Counted from the first letter of the stretch, positions 9,374 to 21,439 are shown. The stretch: DNA of 64,000 bases from Castanea sativa (GCF_040712315.1 NC_134021.1:42791001-42855000), one strand, 5' to 3'. Notes: generated by a model from the letters alone, not told the origin. Program-made: numbers and translations.

Positions 9374-12300
9374 TTGTGTTTAGACTTTAAGAAATGGTTC
9401 TTATGTTACATGTTTTGTTGTTGTAGTATCTGATTTTTAAAATGATAAATCATGAACAATGCAAAATTAAGAATTTTGGCTTCCTGGGATGCTATTGGAT
9501 TTAAGGTTTGTGAAGTTAGTTGGTGGAAGTTAATGTGGTTTTTGAGTGCTATTTATTCCTAGACGCGCTTTCGTCTTGCGTGGCTAACCATTAGAATAGG
9601 CTGGCAATTCTAGATAGGATACTGCAATGGGTCATTGAAGGGGGATTCAGCTTGTGTCTTATATGCAGAAGTGGTGGGGAGAGTGAGAACCACTTGTTTT
9701 TTGGAAGGAGTCCTAAGGTTTATTGGGATGACATTGTTGATTGGGGTGAGAAGAACCTAAAAGGAAGGAGTATGAAAGCTGTGGTTTGTAAATTAGCTTT
9801 TGGGGCCTCTGTTTATCATATTTGGCACCAAAAGGAGTTCTCTTATTCATTGTGGTACTCTGTTAGAACAGAGGAGACCATTGTGTGCGATATCAAGTGG
9901 GTAGTTCAAGCTAGGGTGGAAGCCAAATGGTGCTACTGCAACTCAATCATTCTCAGGGCTATATGTTGTATATGGGTATTTCCTCACTGTAATTATTAAG
10001 CCTTCTGATCAGTAGGATGTGACAGTGATTTTGGTTGTTGTTTCAGATAGTTTCTTGCGGGTTGATTTGTGTTGGTTTGGTTTGGTTAGATGTGTGCTTG
10101 TTGTACAATGTTCCTTTGTTAATAAAAATTTTGTTCATCCAAAAAAAAGTATCATTTCTTTCTTACATGATTGCTTGGCCGCCGCTTGGACTTATATGAA
10201 AGATCTTGTTAATATTTCTAATTGGATATTAATTTGGAGTTAAAAATTTATCTAACACTGAATGCTTGTTCTTGTAGCAAAGATGATGTACCTGTACATG
10301 GACTATCTGAGGTGATTGTTGGTGTTTTGGGAGGAGGGCAACTGGGCCGTATGCTATGTCAAGCAGCTTCGCAAATGGCTATTAAAGTAATGGTTTTGGA
10401 TCCGCTTGAGAACTGCCCTGCAAGTGCACTTTCTTATCATCATATGGTCGGAAGCTTTGATAATAGTGCTACGGTTTGCGAATTTGCGAGAAGGTTCTAT
10501 TTTTATGAGATTGATGACATTTTTTTTGTTTTTTTTTCATAGTCAATAGTTTTTGTAAATATATTCTTTTGTTATAATTTGGTAATAATGTCTATGTTCT
10601 TGGTAGATAGATGTGATGTATTGACTGTAGAAATTGAGCATGTTGATGTTGCAACCATGGAGATGCTTGAGCAACAAGGAGTGGATTGCCAACCTAAAGC
10701 CTCAACTATCCGAATAATTCAGGTATGCTTTTATTTAATTTTTCCAATTGGTTATTGACTGCTGTCTTGAAAAATATGAGAAAATAAGTTGAATGAAATC
10801 ATTTCCTTATGCATAAGCTTTTTTCTTTTTGAGGAAATGCATTTTGTGTTATAAAATCACAAAAAGTGGATCCTTGAGGATTTTGGTGCTACTTTAGATG
10901 CTCACCTTCCCTTAATCTTAGGTTTTCATTCAAGTACTTTTAGAGCTAATTTTGACTGTTTCTTTGTAGTTAGACTAAGCTTGTAAGTAATCCCTTTTCA
11001 ACCTATTTCTCAGATTAGTTAGCTATCTGCTAGAATTTCTTTCCTCCCTCTTGTTATACTTAAATGAATAAGTTCATTCGTAATAATAGAGTGACTAAAT
11101 TTTATGCAAGCTGTCAACCTACCACAACTCTCCATCCTTTTCCCGCAGGCTTGAGACTGACCGTGAACAAAATACATGACACTAAGCATAGACAAAGGCG
11201 GAGTTATTAAAATGAATAAGTAATTGTACATATTAATTCATATATTTGTTGCAATAAAATGTGACTTTTAGTTCTATGATTCATGTTTTGGTTCTTACAG
11301 GACAAATATCTTCAAAAGGTTCATTTTTCTCGGCATGCCATTCCACTTCCTGAGTTTATGCAGGTTTACCACTTTTCATTACTATCTAACTGAAGGATTT
11401 AGCTAATGTTTTTTACCTTTTATTTTCACATATCCAAGATGAGAGATTTTAATTTGTTGATTATGAAACATGGCTACCACAGATAGATGATCTTGAAGGT
11501 GCCAAGAGAGCAGGTGAACTATTTGGCTATCCTCTTATGATAAAGAGCAAAAGGTTAGCTTATGATGGGCGTGGAAATGCTGTTGCTCACAGTGAGGAGG
11601 AGCTCTCTTCTGCTGTAGCTGGTAACATGTTTAGTTATTAAAGATTTAAGTGCTATTAATGTTGGTATTTCTTATGTTTGGTATTTGAATTGTGTTATTA
11701 ACCATGTTATCTTTTTTCTTTTGTTGGATTGGTATGTTACAGATGCACCTAATGGGTCTTTGTTCTTATAATTAAAATAAGTGGACACTTGCATTTCCTT
11801 TTAACTTTTAATTGCGAATTTTTGCAGCTCTTGGAGGATTTGATCGTGGTTTATATGTTGAAAAGTGGGCACCCTTTGTAAAGGTTAATGAGGATATACT
11901 ATTTAGTTTACTTTTTAGTTTTTCAATCTGCATTTATTCTTGACTCTTTTCTTTATTCTGCAATATGACATGCATATTTTAATCTTGGACATATGCTTAA
12001 ATTTGGAACATATATTAGTAAGAATTCTTTGAAGTGCCTCTTAACTACAATTAAACTTGTTTGGTTCACTTGCATGATATGCCAGCATGTATTCATAATT
12101 AGATATGATCATCCTACGTATGCTCCTAAATTTTCACCATTATGATTTGACAACTGTTTCTTTGATATTCATATGATCATTTGTATTATTTAAAGCAAGT
12201 ATAAAGTTTCTCTACAACCTAAATTGGAGGAACTCCCTTCAAACTACTACGTGTCAACACCAGAGAGTGACTAGCCTCCTGGTTCAGCTGAAGCTCAATT

Positions 12301-14557
12301 TCAAAAATAACGTCGTTTACCTAGGTCTGACTGCTCTGTAGAAAGAGAGAAAAAAGTGGTCTAACAGCTGGGGTTAAGAAGGTTATTTATTGAATCTCAG
12401 CTTTAGCTGGACTAGAACACTTGTCACTCTCTGGTGTTGACACATAGTAGTTTGGATGGAGTTGCTCCAATTTAGGTTGTAGAGAAACTTTGTCCTTAAA
12501 GTAGTTAACTTCATTTTTTCCTTTTAGGTAGTGTAAGGAGTGTTCTCACTCAACCAACTAGTTGCTAGAACTTCAGAAACAAAACATAGATACTTGTGAA
12601 ATTGAAAAGAAGTTCGTTAGCTGGTTCTGCATTGCAAATTGCATAAAAAACACAATTTGTTAATCTTGTTCTTCTAAAAAGTGTGTATAATACTGATATA
12701 TGGCAGCTAAAACTGTTTTCTGAAGAACTCAATTAAAGTAATACTCTTTTACTTTAATGCATAAATTTTAATTAATTTGTTTAGCTTCCAACTCCTCTCC
12801 ACTTTGACTTCTAAGCATGCATACATTGATGCATTTTGAAAATATGCAGGTCTAGAAAAATGTTTAAATTATTTACATTCCAATCATATTTTATTGCTGC
12901 AGCTTTTGTCATTAGGGTTTTAGGATAATTTTTTGACTTTGTGTCTGCGTTTAACATGATGAAAATAACTTTTAAATCCAGAAATTTAGACTTCATTTGA
13001 ATTATGCTTTCATATGATCAATATTGTTTTTTTTTTTTTGGCTGATGCAATATGGTATTTCTTAATAGTGTGAAAGATAGAATCTTATGGATTATAGATA
13101 TTATTTACTTCTTTTTTGGGAATAACTTCAGGAGCTGGCTGTCATTGTTGCAAGAGGAAGAGACAATTCTATTTTGTGCTATCCTGTTGTTGAAACCATT
13201 CACAAGTAAGATGTAGATTCAGTGTTTACATTGTCTATTTTCCCTTCATGGTCTAATCTTAAATGATGCAGAATTACGTGAGAAGAATTCACCTTTAGCA
13301 TTTAGATGTTACTTTACATCCCTATGCTTCTCATTAAGGATCTTTGATCTCTTGTAGGGAAAACATTTGTCACGTAGTCAAGGCACCAGCTAATGTGTCA
13401 TGGGATATTAGGAAACGTGCTACTGATGTTGCCTACAAAGCTGTTAGTTCATTAGAAGGTGCTGGTGTGTTTGCAGTTGAATTGTTTTTGACTGGGGATG
13501 GTCAGGTTGTGTTTTTGCTTCTTCTTTGAGACTGTTAAATGCATATATATTTCTTTTTTTAATACCTCTTGATGCTATAATTGCTTCCTTTTTTGTTATC
13601 CTCTGTATTTTTTCCTAATTTTGTTTCAGCAGTATCTTCTTTTGGCTAATGAATTTATGTTCTGAACCCTCAACAGATTCTTCTAAATGAAGTGGCTCCT
13701 AGACCCCATAATAGTGGTCATCACACAATTGAGTCTTGCTACACCTCACAATTTGAACAACATTTGCGGGCTGTTGTTGGTCTTCCACTTGGTGAGCCAT
13801 CAATGAAAACTCCTGCTGCTGTCATGTACAATATACTGGGTGAAGATGAGGTGAAGAATTTATTTTTATTTTTATTTATTTATCTAATATATAAAATGAA
13901 TATGGCATGATGCTTAAGTCATTTGTTTCTTTCAGAACCTATTTCTGTAACATACTTTCACTGAAAATATTCTGCTTTAAGTTTGTTGAAGTTGCAACTA
14001 GAATTAAGTACAAGTCGGTGCTTGAGCTTGATGGCTGTTTATACCATTGTGAATAATGAAATTTTAAGAAATTACAATTAATATAAATCAAACTTTCCGT
14101 CTGTCCTGGTTCTCATTAACTGATTTTCAGTTCTCAAATTATTTTATCTTGGAAAACTTGTTAATGTTAAGTAAAAAAGTAAATTGGAACATCAATGTAC
14201 AACAAAATGTTTGAAATGTCTTTATTCAGCATAACTATCTTTCGCTACCCCCTCCCCCCACATGTCAAATGTCTCTCTCTTTTATTTATTTATTAAGTTT
14301 CAGGGAGAGCCTGGTTTAATTTTAGCTCATCAACTGATTAGAAGGGCATTGAGTATCCCTGGGGCTACTGTTCAGCATAACTATCTTTCACTACCCCCTC
14401 CCCCACATGTCAAATCTCTCTCTTTTATTTATTTATTTATTAAATTTCAGGGTGAGCCTGGTTTTATTTTAGCTCATCAACTGATTAGAAGGGCATTGAG
14501 TATTCCTGGGGCTACTGTTCATTGGTATGACAAGCCAGGTATGTGAATTTCTTTTTC

Positions 14558-14600
<43 letters not shown>

Positions 14601-15856
14601 ACTTCTTGACCTTTACCTCATACTTGACATTTTCCTGCATTGCCTTAATGACTTGGCAGAAATGCGAAAGCAGCGAAAGATGGGCCATGTCACAATTGTT
14701 GGGTCTTCCATGGGTGATGTGGAAGAACGATTAAAATCAATTCTGACGGAAGAAGGTTCTGATTGTAAGGCTGCAGGTAATTGCACTAGGGACTTCTCAT
14801 ATTTATTTACTGAATGTCACGATGCTGCTTAACCAAAAAGCAAGTTTTCTCCAGGAGGCACAAATGTTTTTGGAAGGTGTGGTGAGATGTTTGCATCTAT
14901 GCTATCAATTAAATTTGACTATGGTGCATCTTTTTGGAGCATATTTCCTTAAGTCAGTGATTGCCTCAATTGAATTTATTTATTCAATGTTTTACATTTT
15001 CTTACATAAAAATAATCCTACATGCTACACCCACATTACGTGGGGTAGTTTCCAGAATAATCAGCACTAATGCTACTTTAAATTTTCAGGCTATGAGCTT
15101 TGGGTTATTATATTGGCGAAAACACCATTTTGGTCCCTACATTTTGGGGTCACAGTCAATTTGGTCCCTATATTTTAGTATCGGTTAAATTGATCTCTAC
15201 TATTTTAAACTTACAGTTAATTTGATCCTTACCGTTAACTCACTAACGGAAAATGCTTACGTGGCAAACAATTTATACATTTGGCATATTTAATATTTAA
15301 AAATTAGATCAGATGTTGTGTCTAAGTTTAAGTGGCCATGTCAGCACTTAGGTGGCAAAAAAAGCCACATACGCTTTTATATATGTTTTTTCTTTTTTGG
15401 TATTCAGTGGGTTATGCCTCACACTGTTCTTGAGTTGTTTGAGGCTTGGCAAGGAAAGTTTGTGCGACATCATCACATTGATATTTGGAAATTAGTGCCT
15501 CACTGCTTGATTTGGTGCATTTGGCGAGAAATGAATGCTAGAAGCTTTGAGGGTTGCGAACGCTCTTTGCTGGAGATTAAGTTTTTTTTCTTACACACTT
15601 TCTTTGAGTGGAGTGTGGTTTTTTCTCATTTTTTCTTGTTTTTCCTTTTCTATTTTTCTTGACCGTTGTTCTTTTGTTTCTTGATTTGTGCCCCCATAGT
15701 ACATCCCCAATGTACTTTGCATGGCAATTTTTTCTTTATTATTATTAGTAATATCCTTACGTTATTTATCAAAAAGAATATGTTTTTTCTTTTTTGTTTT
15801 TTATAAACCTACAATCTCACAAAAATAAAACCAAATTTCTTAAATAGTAATATTTC

Positions 15857-15888
<32 letters not shown>

Positions 15889-18800
15889 GTGCGTGATGAG
15901 GAGCCAAAGCCAACAACAATCACTGTCACTCCAATGCCATAGCCAATCCTTCAACTCAAACTCCGTTGTTCTGACCAATGTCCTTGCGCGATGAGGAGCT
16001 CGTGGGATGCTATTGCTGCACAAGGCGGCGACGATCCAAAGCTAGGTCCATGCTGGTCGAGCTTGAGACGAGGAGATCCGAGTCAGGTGGGTTGGGATCA
16101 ATTGGATCTGGTTTTCTTTGGGGTTGTTGGCCACGGATCAAGCTCTGTTGTGGATCTGGGTTTAGGATGGTATTGGACGATTGGGGTATTGGTGGATTTG
16201 GGTTTGTAGTCAAGGATTTTGGGATTAGTTTGAATCTTTGAATTTGGGGCTTTTGTTTGAAATATCTGGAATTAGTTTGAAACTGAGTTTGGTGGATCTG
16301 CATCTGGGTTTTCTTTTAGGCGAGCGTTTAGTCTTTTAGAAACAACATGGCCTATGTTGATTTAAGATTGTTGGACTAAATTATTGTTTAGTTACAAAGA
16401 AATTGCAAGAAAGGAAAAAAAGCCAATATCAATAAAATAAAAATGAAATTCTGCCAGGTTAAGAAAATTGTGAGAAACTTAGAAGAAAAAAATACAAGAC
16501 AGAAAAAATTAGTAAAAGAAAAGAAAATTATTTTTTATAGTTGATGTGGCTTTTTTTGCCACCTAGGCGCTGACATGGCCACTTAAACTTAGACACATCA
16601 GCATCTGATACAATTTTTTAATATTAAATAAGCCAAATGTACAAACCGTTTGCCACATAAGCATTTTCCGTTAGTGAATTAACGGCAGAGACCAAATTGA
16701 CTGTAAATTTACAATAGTAGGGACCAAATTGATTGATACCAAAACATAGGGACCAAATTGATTGTGACCTCAAAATGTAGGGACCAAAATGGTGTTTTTG
16801 CCTGTTAGATTTTGCATAAAAAAAGTCTTACTTTGGCTTAGGATGGAAAAGTGACAGTGTAGGGAGGGAAATTACCATAAGATTTTATTTTTAAGAGGCA
16901 TGGATTCTAAACTGTTGGGAGATTACAATTTATCATTTCCATTTAAAAAATAGATTTAATTCTCCTTTTACCAAGATATTGCGTCTGTCAGTCTTCACTC
17001 TTCATTTATGATTTTTATTCTCTTGTGGGGTTGGGGGATCACCAATCTTTCATATAGCTATACCCTTATTATGTTGATGGTTGCAAGTGTTTTCCTTTTG
17101 TTTGAAGTTTACATGCCTTAAGTTTTGATTTTGAAAGTTTGTTACACTCAAATTGTGTTTATGTTGCTCCCATTCTGAATGCAGTAACACCACGTGTTGG
17201 GATCATTATGGGTTCTGATTCAGATCTTCCTGTTATGAAGGATGCTGCAAGGATTTTGAATATGTTTGGTGTGCCTTATGAGGTTGACTTCTAATGAGCT
17301 ACAGGGTCTATTTTGGAATTCAGGAGTTATTGATCATTTAATTTTATTTTCTTGTATATTCCAGTTCTACCTTAACAAATTATAATATGCAGGTGAAAAT
17401 AGTTTCAGCTCACCGGACCCCTGAAATGATGTTTTCTTATGCCTCATCTGCCCTGGAGAGAGGCATTCAGATTATTGTTGCTGGTGCTGGAGGTGCAGCC
17501 CACTTACCAGGCAAGTTTATCTGAACTATGCTCCATATATTGTTTCACAGGTGCTTTAAATGTCTCACTGGAATTAATTGAGCTTTGTTGTGACTTGCAG
17601 GTATGGTAGCTGCACTCACTCCCTTGCCTGTTATTGGCGTCCCCGTGCGTGCTTCTGCATTGGATGGACTTGATTCACTCCTGTCCATTGTGCAGGTATA
17701 TTATTTTCTTACTTCTAAATTATTACATTTATGGGATGGGTAAGTGTTGTAAAGATCCAGTATCCTATGAATACAATATTAGTTCTAAAAAACGAGGGCA
17801 TTTAAATTGGATGTCTGAAATCCTGGAGTCTTAGGGATGCCCTTTTTCTGGTTTTTATAGTTGCTTATCCTTGATTAATTAATTTGTTTGCTTTATTTGA
17901 TGAGAGAAATTCTATTTTAATTCTTTGAGATGTGTTTTCTGGCACAGAGAATTACTATTATTCTTTTATTGTTTTTTACAATTACCACATATATTTCCTT
18001 GGCACAAAAATACTACTGAAATTAAGGCAAGTTGATGGAGGCAATATTTTTAAGCCATGTTTATGAGGTGAAGAAATTTTTTTTTGGAAGTAATTTAATT
18101 AATAGGTGCCTGGAGCCAAAAAAAAAAAAAAAATTGTGGGTGCTGAATATTTATGTCACTAAAAAAAATAATAATATAGGTGCTGAATTTCTATGGAACC
18201 AAAAAAAAAAAATCATTGGTGCTGAATATCGAATATCTGAATGGCACCTATCAAAAAGCAAAAAACATCTGAATGGTGGAAGTATGTAGACACTTGCTTA
18301 ATCATGTTGAGATTTGCACAATGAGTTTCATTGCCTTAAAACATTGTCCAATTTTAGAGCCTCAGTATGGTGTTTCATTTGTTATCTCAAGTTCATATTT
18401 GATTTCTACTTGCAATTTTTTTTTTTGGGTATTTGATCAGTAATTAAGAAGCTTTATTGAAAAAGGAGAAATAAGAAACACAGCAAAGGAAACAGTTTCC
18501 TTGGTACACAGGGAGTTTACAAGGAAAATTTGATCACCACAAAGTCCTAATTTTTATTTATTCCTTTGATGATTATGCAGATGCCAAGGGGTGTTCCAGT
18601 TGCAACAGTTGCAATAAACAATGCTACCAATGCAGGTTTGCTCGCAGTAAGGATGATGGGGATTCGAGATGCTGACCTATTGGCAAGGTGGGTTTTTTCT
18701 CTCTTCCCTCTCTAGAAGTAATGCAAAACTTTGTGTTGGGTATGAAACCAAGAAAAAATTCACAAGTCTTGCATGAGCTGATTCTGGAATAATATCCTTT

Positions 18801-18898
18801 GCAGAATGAGCCAGTATCAAGAAGACACAAGAAATGATGTCTTGAGAAAAGCAGAGAAGCTGGAAAATGATGGTTGGGAGTCCTATTTGAATCCATAA
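8852..18898 (+). CDS. phosphoribosylaminoimidazole carboxylase, chloroplastic (PurK-PurE fusion), 16 exons
   Basis: It carboxylates 5-aminoimidazole ribotide to CAIR in purine synthesis, presumably in plastids. Exons: 8852-9102, 10278-10493, 10611-10722, 11301-11363, 11483-11621, 11828-11883, 13132-13205, 13358-13505, 13677-13850, 14451-14538, 14660-14776, 17185-17282, 17393-17510, 17601-17695, 18581-18687, 18805-18898. All phases agree and give 649 residues, near the 640 or so usual in plants. Residues 1 to about 85 are rich in Ser, Thr and Pro, like a transit peptide. The PurK-like half has GGGQLGRM (102-109), the ATP-grasp motif [11 protein letters not shown] (236-246) and [13 protein letters not shown] (357-369). 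The PurE-like half has GSDSDLP (489-495), SAHRTPE (517-523) and [10 protein letters not shown] (543-552). Intron 13 begins with GC; the others begin with GT. A partial duplicate precedes exon 10. Family identity is very sure; exon 1 and the start are slightly less so. Confidence 0.95.
9580..10149 (+). mobile_element. LINE 3' fragment in intron 1 (reverse-transcriptase zinc-binding region)
   Basis: The + strand translates to a CxxC ... HLFF pattern ([16 protein letters not shown]) followed by ASVYHIW and [12 protein letters not shown], the C-terminal zinc-binding region of plant L1-type LINE ORF2. It is followed by a TTGTACAATGTTCC ... AATAAAAATTTTGTTCATCC 3' end and an A8 tail at about 10,141-10,148. 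It is truncated at the 5' end, has no stop-free ORF2, and lies in the same orientation as the host gene. Left border is approximate. Confidence 0.75.
12203..12491. mobile_element. hairpin MITE in intron 6 of the AIR carboxylase gene
   Basis: The first roughly 70 bases (AAAGTTTCTCTACAACCT...) are repeated almost perfectly, inverted, at the right end, leaving only about 150 bp of unpaired middle. A transcript through it could form a long stem. The flanks show imperfect nine-base similarity (TTAAAGCAA / TTAAAGTAG), suggesting a Mutator-type origin, but this is not firm. Confidence 0.8.
14227..14519 (+). repeat. tandem duplication (146 + 147 bp) across the intron 9/exon 10 boundary
   Basis: Copy 1 is 14,227-14,372 and copy 2 is 14,373-14,519. 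Each holds the end of intron 9, an AG acceptor and the first 69 bases or so of exon 10 (GEPG...[17 protein letters not shown]). They differ by a few substitutions and small indels. Only copy 2 runs on into HWYDKP and a GT donor. Copy 1 has no donor, but its frame stays open right through copy 2. Using the acceptor at 14,303 would insert exactly 49 codons (147 bases) with no stop. Confidence 0.9.
14558..14602. repeat. (TC)n(AC)n microsatellite in intron 10
   Basis: TC repeats followed by AC repeats, starting about 20 bases after the exon 10 donor. Open frames crossing it are artefacts. Confidence 0.9.
15115..16802. mobile_element. long-TIR element of 1.7 kb in intron 11
   Basis: The left end at 15,115 (GGCGAAAACACCATTTTGG) continues for about 255 bases that are repeated, inverted, at 16,545-16,802 with roughly 85-90% agreement by eye (TTTGGTCCCTAC, CTAACGGAAAATGCTTA, GTGGCCATGTCAGC and others). 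The interior has no transposase. It includes a LINE copy (15,400-15,777), a TC run and a G-rich block with chance frames. Relics of the same family lie at 20,341-20,622 and perhaps 39,157-39,402. It makes intron 11 the longest intron of the gene. Flanking duplications are too worn to call. Confidence 0.8.
15400..15777 (+). mobile_element. 5'-truncated LINE with perfect 19-bp target duplication
   Basis: ATATGTTTTTTCTTTTTTG occurs at 15,381-15,399 and exactly at 15,778-15,796. Between them is 378 bp whose + frame reads as a plant LINE ORF2 tail ([43 protein letters not shown]). It ends in a short A-rich tail (CAAAAAGAA). Truncation and a long duplication are the marks of target-primed reverse transcription. 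It landed inside the long-TIR element in intron 11. Confidence 0.88.
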
Positions 18899-19609
18899 GT
18901 ACATAACTGCTTTGCCAGCCATATGCATGATTTTTTTGAGTTTGACACACTATGGAAGTTCAAGTTTGGAGAACACATTACCACAGCAAAATTTGGAATT
19001 AACTAAAGAATATATCCAAAGCGGATCAATATATGTAGGATGAATGCAAAAATATGTTGACAGAAAAAAGTTCAAGTGAGGATGGAACTGGCAATTTTGC
19101 TTCAGTTTTGAGAGATCAAGGAAAGAAAGTACAGAAAACAGGGGGCGTTTGTGGGACTAGGAAGAAGCCTTGTATCCATTGTAGTTGCTATAAGGGGTCC
19201 ACTGTAGCAGTTGAGTTGAATGAGTCAAAAGAACTTTTTATCCCTTTAGTTGCATAAGGGTGTTCTTTTGACCTTAATATTTAGATGGTAATCAATGATT
19301 GATTACAGCATTGAGTTCTTGTACGTTTACGATGAACGATTTTTCTAACTGGTCTCAAGCAATTGTTCTGCCATTGAAGGTCAGCGAGCTGCTCAATTCA
19401 TATCTATGATATCTACTGGTAGGCTTAAGCTTGTCTTTGGATGGTGGCACAGCCACATGTTAATTGGATTGAAATATAGATTTGAATATGTCATAGTCTA
19501 TTCTTGTTATTCTTCTGGATAAAAGCCCGGAGAATCTTACACTGCAAATTTCTTGGAGAGTTACCTCTAAACCTGGAAGTTCATATTGTTTTCTTGTACC
19601 CTGCAATGT
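18899..19609 (+). other. 3' flank and likely 3' UTR of the AIR carboxylase gene
   Basis: After the stop codon at 18,896-18,898 the sequence is unremarkable. A 67-codon open frame (19,054-19,257) resembles nothing I know and is probably untranslated. I found no convincing AATAAA signal near the stop, so the mRNA end cannot be placed. Confidence 0.4.
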
Positions 19610-20330
19610 TAGTACTAATACCCTTCTAAAATGTACTAATAAAATACCAGTCTACACCAACCTATATCGATTATAATGATGGATTTCAGGTCTTTCAGCT
19701 ACTACTAGAAAAATAATTTAGGAAATAAAAAAGGTTATAAAATTGGGTTAATATACTTAGACTAATATTTGGGCATATAAAATATTTGGATTTTAAGCAT
19801 TAACTGGTATTGAGATATTTCATTCTCTTGCTTGATCAAATGATATTGACTACTTTGACATCTAATGGGAAACAGAAGTGCCAATAACGAGATAATTAAG
19901 ACAAACGATACTATTTTAGATTTTCAATCACATGTTTGTTTATATTAACAAGAAAAAAAAAATGCATTATTTAATGAAATTCTTCACTCTAGACCTTCTA
20001 TTTTTTTATTTGAAATATTTTTCTTTCATTAGGTTTTCTGGAATCCAAACTCATTAACTATTAACATGCATATATTGGCTAATGATGCAAGATATCAGTG
20101 AGCTGATCGTCCAAACTAAGAAGCTTTGGAATACTTGTAAACAAGAAAAAAGCTCTCTGAGTGCACCGGTGTATTGCTAGCCAAAAACTCTCTGATTATT
20201 AATTCAGAGCCTTACAAAAAATCTCCAAGAGCTCTAAAAGTGTATGAGTAAAACGAAAATATGGTTTAGAATCTCATTAAGTAAAGACCTTATCGTATTG
20301 ACTTGCTGTTGTCTGACATTGTCGCAAAAT
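19610..20330. repeat. segment paralogous to 59,862-60,655
   Basis: Starting at CCCTTCTAAAATGTACTAATAAAATA, this follows 59.86-60.66 kb in order: the ACACCAACCTATAT block, the CCAGAAAAATAATTTAGAAA-like block, ACATGTTTGTTTATATTAACA, GACATGCATATATTGGCT, GAGCTGATCGTCCAAAC and GTTGTCTGACATTG. The last block holds the first codons of an F-box gene on the - strand. The two copies are about 40 kb apart, so this is a local segmental duplication. It is cut off at about 20,330. Confidence 0.75.
20271..20319 (-). pseudogene. F-box gene 5' fragment, broken
   Basis: Read on the - strand from the ATG at 20,319, it gives MSDNSKSIR then a stop, where the paralog at 60,645 gives MSDNKKSIQWGSLPGEIL. So this is the start of an F-box gene of the same family with a nonsense change. 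Nothing of the F-box itself survives. Confidence 0.55.
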
Positions 20331-20340
20331 TATTTTTGAT

Positions 20341-20622
20341 TTGCAGTTAATTTGGTCCTTACCATCAAATCACAATTTTTCTTGCACTTTCTTGTCAACC
20401 AAATACAAAACCACAAATTGAAAATACCAATTTTCAAATCTAGTAGACACACAAATCAAATTAGCACCCAAATTTGGACCCATAATGACTACAAATTGAA
20501 AATAACATGATTCAATTTGATTACTACTAAAATAGAGAGACCAAATTAACAACTACCAAAATATAGGAACTAAGTTGTTAGTGACACAAATATATATAGC
20601 CCAAAATGACGTTTTTTGCTCA
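20341..20622. mobile_element. relic of the TTGGTCC long-TIR family
   Basis: The left side starts within the family's terminal repeat (CAGTTAATTTGGTCCTTACC). The right side ends with an inverted family end (GCAAAAAACGTCATTTTGGG on the - strand). The middle, on the - strand, has (T/A)ATTTGGTC motifs. It is probably what truncated the F-box fragment just to its left. Confidence 0.55.
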
Positions 20623-20688
20623 CATGGGGATGATAACTTGGATTGAGGTTGCCAACATTATTGTTAGATATACAAAAGTAAACCTCTA

Positions 20689-21198
20689 AGAGCATTCGTA
20701 GTGATGCTCTTATTTTGCTAAAAAAAAATATTTTTAGCACCACAAACAACAAAATGCATATTGCATTGATGGTGCAAAAACTAAAAATTTAAGCACCCAA
20801 ACTACAGTGAACTGTCAAAGATGTATAAAAAATAATTATTTTTTATTCCATTCTCTCTCTTCTCATAAAAAATATTTGTTTCTCTCTTCTTTCTTCTCTA
20901 TTTGCTCTCTCTTCTTTTCTTCTCCTCTGACTCGAACTTTCTCAAAAAAAAAAAAAAAAAAACACAGAGATCGAGGGCGTCGTGGGCGTGCAGTGGTGGT
21001 TGAGAACAACAATGACATGGGGCGTTGGCGTTTTGGGTTGCTAGGTTTTGTGGGTTTTCGATCTGGTTGGTGATATTTGGGTGTTTCGATATGAGTTTTT
21101 TTGGGTGTATGTTCATATGAGTTTATGTTTGATATGGATGTGTGTTTGGTGGTTGTGGTGGTGGTGGTTGATTTTAGGTTGTGGGTTTGGTGGCTGTG

Positions 21199-21286
<88 letters not shown>

Positions 21287-21433
21287 AAAAATAAATGAAA
21301 AGTGTCTAACTTTGTTGTAAAAAATAAGAACATTGATGTTGAGTGAGTTGTGAAATAATAAATTAAAATAAATAAAGTAACTTTTTTAAGTGAAAAGCTA
21401 AATTGTTTTAGCACTACCACTATAAATGCTCAC
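20689..21433. mobile_element. non-autonomous TIR element (GAGCATT family) with long GA array
   Basis: The left end AGAGCATTCGTAGTGATGCT and the inverted right end GTGAGCATTTATAGTGGTAG match at GAGCATT and beyond. The interior has a TC-rich block, an A18 tract, a G-rich block and a long (GA)n run, the same order as the element at 2,712-3,734. The long Leu/Ser-rich open frame on its - strand comes from the GA run and is not a gene. Confidence 0.6.
21204..21284. repeat. (GA)n microsatellite, about 40 units
   Basis: Perfect GA repeat inside the TIR element described above. Confidence 0.95.
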
Positions 21434-21439
21434 CAATGT

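Noticed and set aside
20863..21420. 185-codon open frame on the - strand
   Set aside because: It is made of Ser/Leu runs from a (GA)n array and a Phe run from an A-tract inside a TIR element; no domain.
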